DNA of 64,000 nt from Ovis canadensis (Eukaryota > Chordata > Mammalia > Artiodactyla > Bovidae). The DNA lies in NCBI RefSeq assembly GCF_042477335.2, contig NC_091245.1:35474501-35538500 (forward strand). The letters run 5' to 3'. The position numbers and the translations under genes were made by a program. This document shows positions 1 to 10,018 of this stretch, in pieces. Below the pieces are notes generated by a model. The model had not been told where the DNA came from. It saw only the letters and a program-made list of their open reading frames with translations, and searched no databases. How positions within the stretch are numbered: position 1 is the first letter of the stretch; each line of letters opens with the position of its first letter.

Positions 1-250
1 CAGAATTTTTTTTTTAAGTGTCTATCATGGGTCATAAAACCAACCTTTACACATTTGTTCAAAGTTGAAATAATATAGTATGTATCTTCTGACCCTGATG
101 AACGCCAACTGTAAATCATTAACAGAAAGAAAAGAGAAAATCTTCCAATACTTGGAAATTAAAAAACATATTTCTTAAAGAAAGGTACAGGTTTAGGAGC
201 CTAGCATTTTAGCTTTAAAATTCTATATTCTGATCATATCACTTAATGCT
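1..250 (+). repeat. Old L1 ORF2 fragment in intron 1 of the second gene
   Basis: Resembles a diverged L1 ORF2 stretch (ggtcataaaacc, tctgaccctgatg, aacagaaagaaa, cttggaaattaaa). It is the paralogue of about 42640-42850. Confidence 0.5.
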
Positions 251-371
251 ACTTAATGACATTTTTTAAATGAATACTTTAGTGAGAGTGGACTGTTTAT
301 GGAGGAGCCTGAAAGTGAGGGGCTCTGTCCTTGTGCGGATGGAAGCAATGTGGTTGAAAAATGGTGACGTT

Positions 372-600
372 TAGGTGGTGATTGCTCAGTAGGTAAAGAA
401 TCCACCTGTAGTGCAGGAGACACAGAAGAGTTGGGCTCGATTCCTGGGTCTGAAAGATCCCCTGGAGAAGGAAATGGCAACCCACTTCACTTTTCTTGCT
501 TGAAAAAATCCCATGGAAAGAGGACCCTTGTGGGCTACCATTCATGGGGTCACAAAGAGAGATGCAGGACTGAGCTATTAGGCACACGCACACACATCCT
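372..600 (+). repeat. Bov-tA SINE
   Basis: tRNA-like head (gctcagtaggtaaagaatcc, gggctcgattcctgg) followed by the Bov-A body (cctggagaaggaaatggcaa, catggggtcacaaagag). The shared copy is at 43395-43612, so the insertion predates the local duplication. Confidence 0.85.
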
Positions 601-1079
601 CATTTTACACTTAGAAAAGGGAACCTCCTAAAGGGGAAATATAGCATCCCTCCTCCCCCTACCATGGATAAAATTATTAAAAAGACAAAATTATCATACT
701 ATAAATTGAATGTCCCAGTAATATGTAACAAGACACAACTAAATGACTTACAAATGTATTATATCTGTCATCCTCAAGGCTCTAATAAAAGAAACTGAAG
801 AGAAGACACAGGCTCACCTAGCCAGTCAAAACCATCTACTGAGAATGCAGAGGGGATTCTGAGCTATACACTATCCAGATACCCTAACAGGAGAGAAATT
901 ATGCAGATAACCAAGCTCGTGGAAGCATATGAGTCTTCAGATGAGTGCTACAGTTCAATATTTACACTTCTTTCCATCAGCTCTTGGACTGAGAAGCAAG
1001 TTTTGCTTTGTGCATTAAGCCTGCAGCCCCTCCCTCCCCCAAAGCGCATGGAGTCGGGATTCTTAAATAGTAAACAGTA

Positions 1080-1340
1080 AGCAATAGGCAATGGCACCCC
1101 ACTCCAGTACTCTTGCCTGGAAAAACCCACGGACAGAGGAGCCTGGTGGGCTGCAGTCCATGGGGTCGCTAAGAGTCGGACACGACTGAGCGATTTCACT
1201 TTCACTTTTTACTTTCACGCACTGGAGAAGGAAATGGCAACCCACTCCAGTGTTCTTGCCTGGAGAACCCCAGGGACTGGGGAACCTGGTGGGCTGCCGT
1301 GTATGGGGTCGCACAGAGTCGGACACGACCGAAGCGACTT

Positions 1341-1407
<67 letters not shown>
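1080..1407 (+). repeat. BOV-A2 dimeric SINE with (AGC)n tail
   Basis: Two Bov-A units (about 1088-1200 and 1220-1340), each with the aaggcaatggca-type start and gtcggacacgactgagcga-type end, followed by an AGC tail at 1341-1407 of about 22 units. The orthologous insertion at 44115-44397 has only about 5 AGC units. Confidence 0.9.
1341..1407 (+). repeat. (AGC)n trinucleotide microsatellite
   Basis: About 22 uninterrupted AGC units in the SINE tail, about 190 bp downstream of the exon 1 splice donor of the second CYP2J gene. The poly-Ala, poly-Ser and poly-Leu reading frames across it are artefacts. Confidence 0.95.
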
Positions 1408-1408
<1 letters not shown>

Positions 1409-1600
1409 TAGTTCACCCCTAGAAAGCACAGCTGGAATCATTCCAGTTGACGGTGAGGAAAGAGAAGCTCAACTTCGGGTGTACCCGGGTTTCCGATTTA
1501 ACCTGAGAGCCCCCTCAGTCTCCTGTCCTTAGTACCCGGAAGGCCCTTGTCCTGCAGGTCAGGGTCAAGACGTGGCGCTGACACCTTCGCTCGCTCCTAC

Positions 1601-1813
1601 CTCCTGAAGGACCAGGTGCCCCTTCTTAGGGTCCAGCTGGAGCAAATTGCCTACGAAGGGCAGGCGGGGGGGCCCCGGCGGGTAGTTCTTTGGATGCCGT
1701 CTTTTCACGAAATCAACAAAGAGGAGAAAGGCGAGTGTTCCCAACAGGACGGTGCCAGGACGGAGAGCCGCCCAGAGGGCCGCCGCCAGGGAGCTCAGGG
1801 CCTCCAGCATCAC
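1601..1813 (-). CDS. CYP2J2-like: Exon 1 of a second, tandem CYP2J gene (partial in window)
   Basis: 213 coding bp, 71 codons, with an MM start, a membrane anchor, KRRHPKNYPPGP hinge and a donor gtagga after GAG. Length, phase and donor equal those of the exon at 44587-44799. It differs after residue 26, for example LAFLLFVDFVKRRH against [14 protein letters not shown], and ends HLVLQE instead of HLKLQQ. Transcription would run leftward, and exons 2-9 would be beyond base 1. The reading frame is open and the splice donor sound, so it looks functional as far as visible, but a complete gene cannot be shown. Confidence 0.9.
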
Positions 1814-2100
1814 TGCGATGTCTGGTTTCGCTTCTGGGAGGATCTGTGCGTCCGCGCTCTCAGCCGGGTTCCCAGGCCCCGCCCCATCCTACTGTCTCAC
1901 CTCGCCCTTGCCTCCTCCCACCGCGACTCTTCCCTTCCCCCAGCGCTCAGCTAAGCCCCGCCCCTGGCTCCCTGTGGCGCCGGGTCCACCTTACCCCTCC
2001 TTGCCTTTCCTCAGGTCCTGCCTCCTCCTCCCCTCGCCCCAGCTTTTCCCCACCTGAGTCTGTTCTCTGGGCTGGAGCCCAGCCTGCCTGCTACCCACTA
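1745..2100. other. Block of near identity between the two CYP2J promoters and exon 1 starts
   Basis: Pairs with 44731-45086 at constant offset 42986. I count no mismatch over 1745-1925 and seven over the whole 356 bp (at 1926, 1960, 2022, 2047, 2072, 2086, 2097). The adjacent 143 bp (1602-1744) carry about 30 mismatches by hand alignment. Confidence 0.85.
1814..2100 (-). promoter_or_regulatory. GC-rich proximal promoter and 5' UTR of the second CYP2J gene
   Basis: Paralogous to 44800-45086 with seven substitutions in about 290 bp. Has two GC boxes: ggccccgcccc at 1875-1885 and gccccgcccc at 1955-1964. No TATA box is evident. Confidence 0.6.
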
Positions 2101-2305
2101 GATGTCAAGCATGGGATTCCCTGGAGAACCTGCCTGGATATCAGAAAAGGCCAGGCTGGGAGGTTTTTTATTTCTGTCTAAAGAATATTCACAGCCTTAA
2201 CGTTGAGAGTTAAGTTTTATTCCATGAGAATTTTAGGACTTCAAGCCTGGGAGACAGCATCTCAACTAACCCTGAAAGAACTCAGAGGAGGAGGTATGAT
2301 TTGGG

Positions 2306-2645
2306 TGGTGGGAATCCCTTGGACTGCAAGGAGATCCAACCAGTCCATTCTAAAGGAGATCAGCCCTGGGATTTCGTTGGAAGGAATGATGCTAAAGCTG
2401 AAACTCCAGTACTTTGGCCACCTCATGCGAAGAGTTGACTCATTGGAAAAGACTCTGATGCTGGGAGGGATTGGGGGCAGGGGGAAAAGGGGACGACAGA
2501 GGATGAGATGGCTGGATGGCATCACTCACTCAATGGACGTGAGTCTGAGTGAACTCTGGGAGTTGGTGATGGACAGGGAGGCCTGGCGTGCTTCGATTCA
2601 TGAGGTCACAAGGAGTCGGACACAACTGAGCGACTGAACTGAACT
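2306..2645 (+). repeat. BovB LINE 3' fragment
   Basis: Translates to the BovB C-terminal region ([38 protein letters not shown]) and ends in the characteristic gactgaactgaactgaa 3' repeat. 5'-truncated; absent from the second duplication copy. Confidence 0.9.
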
Positions 2646-2768
2646 GAATGGCAACCCACTCCAGTATTCTTGCCTGAAGAATCCCAGGGACAGAGGAGCC
2701 TGGTGGGCTGCTGTCTATGGGGTTGCAGAGAGTGGGACACGACTGAAGCGACTTAGCAGCAGCAGCAG
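2646..2768 (+). repeat. Bov-A SINE monomer with short (AGC) tail
   Basis: Single Bov-A unit abutting the BovB 3' end and finishing in four AGC units. Confidence 0.8.
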
Positions 2769-2814
2769 TGTGGTGTGAGCAGGAACCAGATTATGCAGAA
2801 GTCTTGCAACAAAG

Positions 2815-4250
2815 GGCAGGTAGTCTGAATGGCAAAAGATTATTGTTAAGGAAAACCAGATATCTCAAGTTTAGGAATTTAGCCTTTTTCTATGTATGGG
2901 AAAATGCAAGAGTCTGGGCTCACTGAAATCATTCCTTTGATAGGCACCTCACCTACTGGGGCCAGTATCGAGTGTCTTCACATCCTGAGTTTCCTCAGGG
3001 CTCAACATAGGGAGTGGCTGCAGTGTGATGGCTGCTAGGTGGCAGATATTCTTTCTTTCCTGAGTTCCGTCAAGGGTCATCAGCTTACCATCTGCAGTGG
3101 CTGCAATTGCTGATGACTTTGACTGACATCCTTTGTTTAGTGATACAGCAGGAAATAGTCCATTTCTCTTTAGTTGGTTTGATTTTTCTTTTGCTCTATT
3201 TAGAGAGCCTGTCATTCTGAGACCAAGGGGGCTCTAAGGTTATGGTTTTGTTATATTTCAGAGAGATCCGCAGGCACTTGAGCTTCCTATTTTTCTATCA
3301 ACTTTTCACGAAAGGATTGGAACCTAGCCTGGTGAACCATCAGAAAAACAGCAACCTCTGATGTTTCTTGTGAGCTACTGTACAACAAGGCACTGAACTC
3401 TCCACACAAACTGCTTCAGTGAAAAAATATGCAGGTGAATTCTTTGTTCCATCTAGCAGTTAAGGAAAAGTAAACATCTTTTCAAACAAAGTTTGATGGA
3501 ATTTGTTGCTAGTAGACCTGCCTTACAATAATGTTTAGGTCTTTAGGAAGAAGGAAAGATATATAGGTCAGAAACACAGATCTAAATAAAGAACACTAGA
3601 GAAAAAATAAAGTTATATTTAAATCTTACTTTTTCTTAATAGAGTTGATAATAGTGTGTTAACAATAGAAATAGCAACAATGTATTTGGTGATTTTATCA
3701 TATAGATAAGTGATATGAAAGATGCAATGTTGGCTGAGCAGAAGGAAGGGATTAGGAGGAACATTCCATTAAGGTCCTTGAACTTCGAATTAAGCAGTGC
3801 AGTACTATTTGAAGCTAGATTTGAATTAGTTGGAAATGTATACTGTGAACTATAAGTCAACAACTGAAGTTTTAGAAAAGAAATATAATCAATGTGCTAA
3901 GACAGAAGAGAAAATAGAGTTATACAAAATACTTAGTTAAAGCCAAAGAAGGGAGGAAAAAGAGTGAAAGACAAAAAAGAAACAAAAATTAAATGCAATG
4001 AATAGAAAACAGTAATGACTATGGTAGATAACCTGTATCAAGAACCACATTAAATATTAATACTCTGATCACATTAATTAAAAGAATGTTTATGAGTCCA
4101 TTAAAATAAAGACCAAGACTCCTTGCAGATGCTTCATTATCAAAATACTGAAACACTATTTTTGTAGGTGTTGAATCCTGAGACTTTGCTGAATTCATTT
4201 ATTATTTCTAACAGTTTTTATGTATGTGTAATCTTTAGGGTTTTCTAGAT
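2815..4250. other. Upstream flank of the second CYP2J gene, duplicated non-coding DNA
   Basis: Aligns without large gaps to about 45850-47255 at roughly 85-90 percent by eye. I see no coding exon. The central part (about 3600-4100) is A/T-rich and unassigned. Confidence 0.6.
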
Positions 4251-4254
4251 ATTA

Positions 4255-4485
4255 ATATGGGTTTCCCATTTGGTGCAGTGGTCAAGAATTGACTGCCAAT
4301 GTAGGAGACACAAAGAGACTGTGTCATTGGGTCTGGAAGATCCCCTGGAGAAGGAAATGGCAACCCATTCCAGCATTCTTGCGTGAAAAATTCCATGGAC
4401 AGAGGAGCACAGCCAGCTACAGTCTGTGGGGTCACAAAGAGTCAGACGTGAGTGAGCACAAATACACACACACACACACACACAT
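4255..4485 (+). repeat. Bov-tA SINE with (CA)n tail
   Basis: Head ttcccatttggtgcagtgg, body cctggagaaggaaatggcaa, and a CA-rich tail at about 4463-4485. The paralogue is at 47262-47502. Confidence 0.85.
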
Positions 4486-4489
4486 ATTA

Positions 4490-4800
4490 AAACAATGTCA
4501 TCTGCACACAGAGATAGTATTAGCTCAGCATCAAAAAGAACAAGATATTTAGCAATAACTTAAGCAAAAAGGCAAAGGACTTATACACTGAAAATGTAAA
4601 ATATTGCTCAGCAAAATTGAAGAAGCTTCAGATATGGAAAGATATCTCATGTTCAAAACTGAAAGACTTAATATTATTAAATTGCTCGTGTTAGTCAATA
4701 CAATTCCCATCAAAAGCCTAAAGGCATTTTTTACAGAAATAGAAAATGTAATATCTATATGAAAGCACAAAGACTCTGAATAGTCAAAACAACCTTGGAC
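4490..4800 (+). repeat. Old L1 ORF2 fragment
   Basis: Sense-strand L1 ORF2 relic (ttgctcgtgttagtcaatac, ttcccatcaaaagcctaaag, cacaaagactctgaatagtc). The paralogue is split at 47503-47532 and 49829-50130 by a BovB insertion. Confidence 0.6.
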
Positions 4801-4809
4801 ACCTCACAT

Positions 4810-5240
4810 TTTTGTCTATGAGCTGTCTATTAGATAACTGAGAGAAGTGAAATCATGGAATATTTGTCCTACTGTGGTTGGCTTATTTCACTTAGCATAA
4901 AGTTCTCAAGGTTCATCTATTTCTAGAATTTGAAAATATTTCTTTCTTCTTATTGGCAGAAGAATATTTCATTGTATGTATAGTCCACATTTTCATTATC
5001 CATTCATTCACTAATGGGCATTTAGCTTATATCCACCTCTTGGTTATTATGAATAATGGTGCTGTGAAATGAAAATATCTCTTCAAGATTCTGATTTCCA
5101 TTCTTGTGGATAAATGTCCAGTAATCACACTAGTGGATCATAGGGGAGATCTATTTTTAGTTTTAAAGAATCTCTATACTGTTTTCTGTAGTGGCTGCAC
5201 CATTTTACATTCTTACCAATGGTGCAGAAGTCTCCCAATT
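4810..5240 (-). repeat. Old L1 3' end fragment
   Basis: Antisense L1 C-terminal and 3' sequence (ggcttatttcacttagcata, gaatatttcattgtatg, ggtgctgtgaaatgaaaata). The paralogue is at about 50140-51810, interrupted by BovB. Confidence 0.6.
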
Positions 5241-5394
5241 TGCCCACACTAGTGGTTTCCTGGGACTGGAGGAAGGGACAAAATGAAAATTTTCTGTTCC
5301 ATGGGAAGAGAGTTCCAGCTATGTGAGATGGAAAATTTCTAGAGTTCACTGTGTCAAACACAGTGCTTAGTATTAACACTACTGTACTATACAC

Positions 5395-5616
5395 TTGAAA
5401 GTGAAAATGTTAAGCCCTCACATCCAGAGTCGTGTCCAGCTCTTTGCGACTCTGTGGACTGTAGCCCATCAGTCTCCTCTGTCCATGGAATTCTCCAGGC
5501 AAGATACTGGAGTGGGTTGCCATTTCCTCCTCGAGGGCATCTTCCTGACCCAGGGACTGAACGTGGGTCTCCTGCATTGTAGGCAGACTGTTTACCATCT
5601 GAGCCACCAGGGAAGC
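5395..5616 (-). repeat. Bov-tA SINE
   Basis: Reverse orientation: tail and body (gtgtccagctctttgcgact, gccatttcctcctcgagggc) and then the tRNA-like head rc (ccatctgagccaccagggaa). The paralogue at 51965-53720 is split by an L1. Confidence 0.85.
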
Positions 5617-5668
5617 CGGGTTGCTGGATTCAGAGTCCAGAGCACTAATCATTACACCACGGGACCCC
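5614..5668 (-). pseudogene. tRNA-Gln(CTG)-like relic, 5' portion
   Basis: On the minus strand it reads gtcccgtggtgtaatgatta then gtgctctggactctgaatcc, which matches the acceptor, D-arm and anticodon arm of tRNA-Gln with anticodon CTG. It stops shortly after the anticodon arm where the Bov-tA head begins; no T-arm is seen. Not a functional tRNA. A more decayed copy sits at 53727-53772. Confidence 0.7.
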
Positions 5669-5759
5669 AGAGCTGGTGGTTTACTGTATACTTAAAATTT
5701 TATAAACCAGGTAGATCTCCCGTTATTTGTTTTCGATTACACACACACACACACACAAA

Positions 5760-7400
5760 CCCAACTATACATTGTCTAGGACAGACTGACTTTAAATATG
5801 GAGACACAAATAGATTGAAATTAAAGGGTTGGAGGAAGATATACCATGCTAATACCAATCAAAAGAAAACTGGAGTAACTGTATATTGCTGATATCAGAG
5901 CAAGGAAAATATTAATTAACTGCAAAAGTATAATGATAAAGGGTCAACTCTCCAAGAAGACATAGCAATTCTATAATGTGTATACACATTATATATAATG
6001 TGTATAATAATATATATGTATAATGGAGCTTCAAAATACATGCAGGCAAACTGATGGAACTGCAGGGAAAAATAGATGACTTTACCATTATAATTAGAGA
6101 CCTGAATATCCCTCTACTATCAATGGACAGAACAAGAGGCAGAAAACAAATAAAAGCAAAGTTGAACCATGCAGCATTATCAATTACCTGGATCCAACTT
6201 ATATACATAGAACTTATCATCCAGCAAAAGCAGCATGCCTATTCTTCTCAAGCTCATGTACAACATTCAACAAATAGGCCACATTCTAATATCCAACATA
6301 CTTTATTAAATATCAATACAGAAATCACACAAATTTTGCTTTCATAACAAAACAGAGTTAACTAGAAATCAATAAAGGAATAGGAGGTAGAAAACTTCAA
6401 ACTACCTGACTATTGAATAACACACAGAAATAAACATTGCTCAAAGAAGAAATCTCCAGAAAATAGAAAAAAATCTTTGAACAAATGAAAATAAAGCTTA
6501 TCAATATGTGTGGATACAGTGAAAAGAGTGATTTGAGGAAAATTTATACCATTGAATGCATATATTGGAAAGAAGAGAAGACTAAAATAAACAATCTAAC
6601 CTTCTAGATTCTAGAAAAATAACAGAAAATTAAATCCAAAGAAAAGACAAGAAGATAAATAATAAAAATAAGTACACCATTAAATCAAACTGAAAATGGG
6701 AAAACAATAGAAAAATGAACAAAAGCAAAAGTTAAAAAAAATTTTGTTTTAATTGGCAAATGTCTAGCCAAGTTAACTAAGAAAAGAGGGTGTTAATTAT
6801 TATCGTAAATGAACAAGTGCCATCACTACTAATCTCATGGACATTATAAGAAAGAAAAGTTATGAATAACTCTATGCCCACAAATTTGAAAACATAGATG
6901 AAGTGGGCCAACTCATTGGACACAGTCTGCAAAAACTCGCATAAGGAGAACAAGAGATCTCAATAGCCTTTTATCTATTAAAGAAAAAAATAAATCATTA
7001 ATAAATTTCAAAAGTGAAAACACAGATCCAGAAACTTTCAAAGATATATTGTACTAAACTTTAAGAAGCAAATTACAGTCAGTAAGTTGCTACAATCTAT
7101 TCTACAAAAGCAAAGCATAGAAAATGCTTTATAATTCAGTCCTTGAACTAATAAAAAAAAAAACAGTCAAAGACATCAGGAGAAGGAAAATCAGTATTTC
7201 TTGTGAACATAGTTGCAAAAATCTTCAAACTGGTATTGGTAAATCAAATCCAGAGATGTATACAAAGCAGTATACACCATGATCAAGAGGGATTTTCTGC
7301 TAGACATGCAAAGTGGACTCCATATTTGAAATTCAACTGATGTATCTCCATCACATCAACAGGCTAAAGAAAAATATATGATTCTATCAATAGATTCTAT
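5760..7400 (+). repeat. Ancient L1 ORF2 fragment
   Basis: Diverged L1 endonuclease and RT region in sense, with recognisable pieces (KIDDFTIIIRDLNIPLLSMD, SITWIQLIYIE). Many stops and indels. The paralogue is 53850-56330 minus a young L1. Confidence 0.7.
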
Positions 7401-7404
7401 CGTT

Positions 7405-8166
7405 AGATGACACTACTATAATGGAAGAAAACTAAGAGGAACTAAAGAGTCTCTTGATGAAGGTGAAAGAGGAGAGTGAAAAAGCTGGCTTGAAACTCAA
7501 CATTCGAAATTATGATCATGGCATCTGGTCCCATTACTTCATGGCAAATAGATGGGGAAAAATTGGAACAGTGAACAGATTTTATTTTCTTGGGCTCCAT
7601 ACCACTGAGGGATGGTGACTGAAGCCAGGAAATTAAAAGATACTCCTTGGAAGAACAGCTTTGACAAACCTAGACAGTGTATGAAAAAGCAGAGACATCA
7701 CTTTGCTGACAAAGGTCTGAATAGTCAGAGCTTTGAATTTTCCTGTAGCCATGTATGGATTTGTGAGTTGAACCATAAAGAAGACAGAGTGCCAAAGAAT
7801 TGCTGCTTTTGAACTGTGGTGCTAGAGAAGACTCTTGAGAGTCCCTTGAAGAGCAAGGATATCAAACTGTCAATCCTAAAGGAAAGCAATCCTGAATATT
7901 CATTGGAAGGACTGATGTTGAAACAGAAGCTCCAATACTTTGGCTACCTGATGCAAAGAGCTGACTCACTGAAAAGTCCTGATGATGGGAAAGATTGAAG
8001 GCAAAAGGAAAAGGGGGCAGCAGAAGATGAGATGGTTGGATGGCATCACTGATTCAACGGACATGAGTTTGAGCAAACTCAGGGAGGTAGTGAAGCACAG
8101 GGAAGCCTAGCAAGCTACAGTTAATGGGGTCACAAAGAGTCAGACATGATTTAGTGACTGAACAAC
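7405..8166 (+). repeat. BovB LINE 3' fragment, predates the duplication
   Basis: Starts at the ADDTT region of RT and runs to the BovB end (gtgactgaaca). Frameshifted. A diverged counterpart at 56335-57000 shows it was present before the duplication. Confidence 0.85.
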
Positions 8167-8902
8167 AAATCAATAAATGCAGAAAAAGAATTTGACAAAT
8201 TTCAACATCCATTCACAATAAAAATTCTTAGCTAATGAAGAGTAGAGGGAAACGTCCTCAAGTTGAAAAATAATATCTACAAAAAACTCATGGCTAACAC
8301 CACAGTCAAGGTTGAGAAACCAGATGCTTTCTCTATAAGATCAGTAAAAAGATAAACGTGGCCTCTTTGACCATCTTATTCAACATTGTACCGGTAGTCC
8401 TAGCTAATGCACTATGACAAAGACAAGGAAACAAAAGCTGTATTTAGATTATAAAGAAAAAAAACCAAAATGTCTCTGTAAACAATCACAAAGAATTAAC
8501 AAAAAGAATGAACAAAATGTCTCCTGGAACTAGTAAGCAATGATAACAAGGTTGGAGGATAGAGTCTTGGATTATACTACAGAAGCATTCATTTAAAAAA
8601 GGATTAACACAGAAAAGTTAATTTCTTTCTTAAGTACCAGAAATGAACAATTGTAGTTTGAAATTAAAAACTTACTCCCGATGCAAAATATTAATAATAG
8701 GAGAAAAATGTGTGAGGAATAAAGAATGGGTATAGGGGAACTCTCTACTTCTCACTCATATTTTTCTCTGTAAATCTGTAAAACAAAATTGACAATCTGA
8801 TTCTAAAGTTTATATAGAAAGGCAAAAACCTAAAATAGTAAACACAAATGGAAGGAGAAGAACAATTTTGGGGGACTGATACCACTGACTTCAAGATTTA
8901 CT

Positions 8903-9154
8903 GCTGCTAAGTTGCTTCTGTCATGTCCGACTCTGTGCGACCCCATAGATGGCAGCCCACCAGGCTCCCCCGTCCCTGGGATTCTCGAGGCAAGAACACT
9001 GGAGTGGGTTGCCATTTCCTTCTCCAGTGCATGAAACTGAAAAGTGAAAGTGAAGTCGCTCAGTCGTGTCTGACCCTCAGCGACCCCAGGGACTACAGCC
9101 TTCCAGACTCCTCCGTCCATGGGATTTTCCAGGCAAGAGTACTGGAGTGGGGTG
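8903..9154 (-). repeat. BOV-A2 dimeric SINE with target-site duplication
   Basis: Two Bov-A units in reverse orientation. Flanked by the exact 11-bp repeat caagatttact (8892-8902 and 9155-9165). The site is empty in the other duplication copy (near 62075-62090), so the insertion is later than the duplication. Confidence 0.92.
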
Positions 9155-9226
9155 CAAGATTTACTATTAAGCCTTTGCATATATCAGGGCATGTGGTATT
9201 GGTGGAAGAAGACATAGAGGTCATTA

Positions 9227-9357
9227 TTGTTGTTGTTTAGTCACTCAGTCGTGTCCGACTCTTTGCGACCCCGTGAACTATAGCCCACCAGGCTCCTCTG
9301 TCCATGGAATTCTTCAGGCAAGAATACTGGAGTGAGTTGCCATTTCCTTCTCCATAT
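9227..9357 (-). repeat. Bov-A SINE monomer with target-site duplication
   Basis: Reverse Bov-A unit with a (ttg)n-type tail, flanked by aggtcatta (9218-9226 and 9358-9366). The paralogous site near 62140 is empty. Confidence 0.85.
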
Positions 9358-10018
9358 AGGTCATTAGAAAAGAATAAAGATCCCAGTAATAGAAAAATAT
9401 AGTCCTTTGACCAAGGAGCAAATGCAGTTCAATGGAAAAGGGTAATATTCATACAAGTGGTGCTGGAACACTGGACATCTCTCTATGCAAATGGGAATCT
9501 GGGCACAGGTCTTACATTTCTCACAAAAGTTGACTCAAAATGGATCACAGACCTACATGCAAAATTCAAAGCTAAAACTCCAAGAAGATAACATAGGAAA
9601 ATGCTGAGACGACCTTCAGCTCTTGTCAATGATTTTTGATAAAAACCAAAAGCATGAACTATGAAACAAAAAAAGTAATTTAGACTTCATTAAATTTTTA
9701 AAATCCTACTTGCAGTGCACTTTTGAAAATTAGAGGAAGTGCATGCCGTATTTCTTTCAGAGAGTAACTGTTCAGGTAACTATTGTTAGGAACTTCCTCT
9801 TCCTGTAGTCTATAGGAAGGACAGTAATTGCTCTGTGAACCCATTGAGGAAGAAATCGAATGGCCTAGAAAAAAAAAAAAAAGAAATAACTAGAGGCTTT
9901 ATCTGAGAAATCATAAAGCTTACAATTATACTTTAAAAAAATTTTTTTAATTAGAGCATAATTGCTTTACAATGTTGTGTTGGTTTCTGTCAGACAACAG
10001 CATGAATCAGCCATCAGC

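Larger units (their letters stand above)
8167..9730 (+). repeat. Ancient L1 ORF2 C-terminal part, with nested SINEs
   Basis: Continuation of the L1 seen at 5760-7400 (atgcagaaaaagaatttgac, actgataccactgacttcaa, gtggtgctggaaca, actcaaaatggatcacagac). Interrupted by BOV-A2 at 8903 and Bov-A at 9227. The paralogue is 61228-62500. Confidence 0.65.
1..9937. repeat. Tandem duplication, copy 1
   Basis: Collinear with about 42640-63731. Pairs: 262-600 with 43283-43620; 1408-2240 with 44398-45232; 2815-4560 with 45850-47532; 4560-5395 with 49829-51960; 5690-7170 with 53795-55385; 7170-8165 with 56097-57003; 8167-9937 with 61228-63750. The left edge is beyond the window. Confidence 0.92.

Noticed and set aside
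1202..1441. Poly-Leu, poly-Ala and poly-Ser reading frames
   Set aside because: They arise from translating the (AGC)n tail of a BOV-A2 SINE in different frames.
4463..4485. CRISPR-like short repeats
   Set aside because: The short repeats here and elsewhere are dinucleotide or trinucleotide SINE tails without spacers.
5614..5668. Functional tRNA gene
   Set aside because: Only the 5' part is present; no T-arm or 3' acceptor strand follows.
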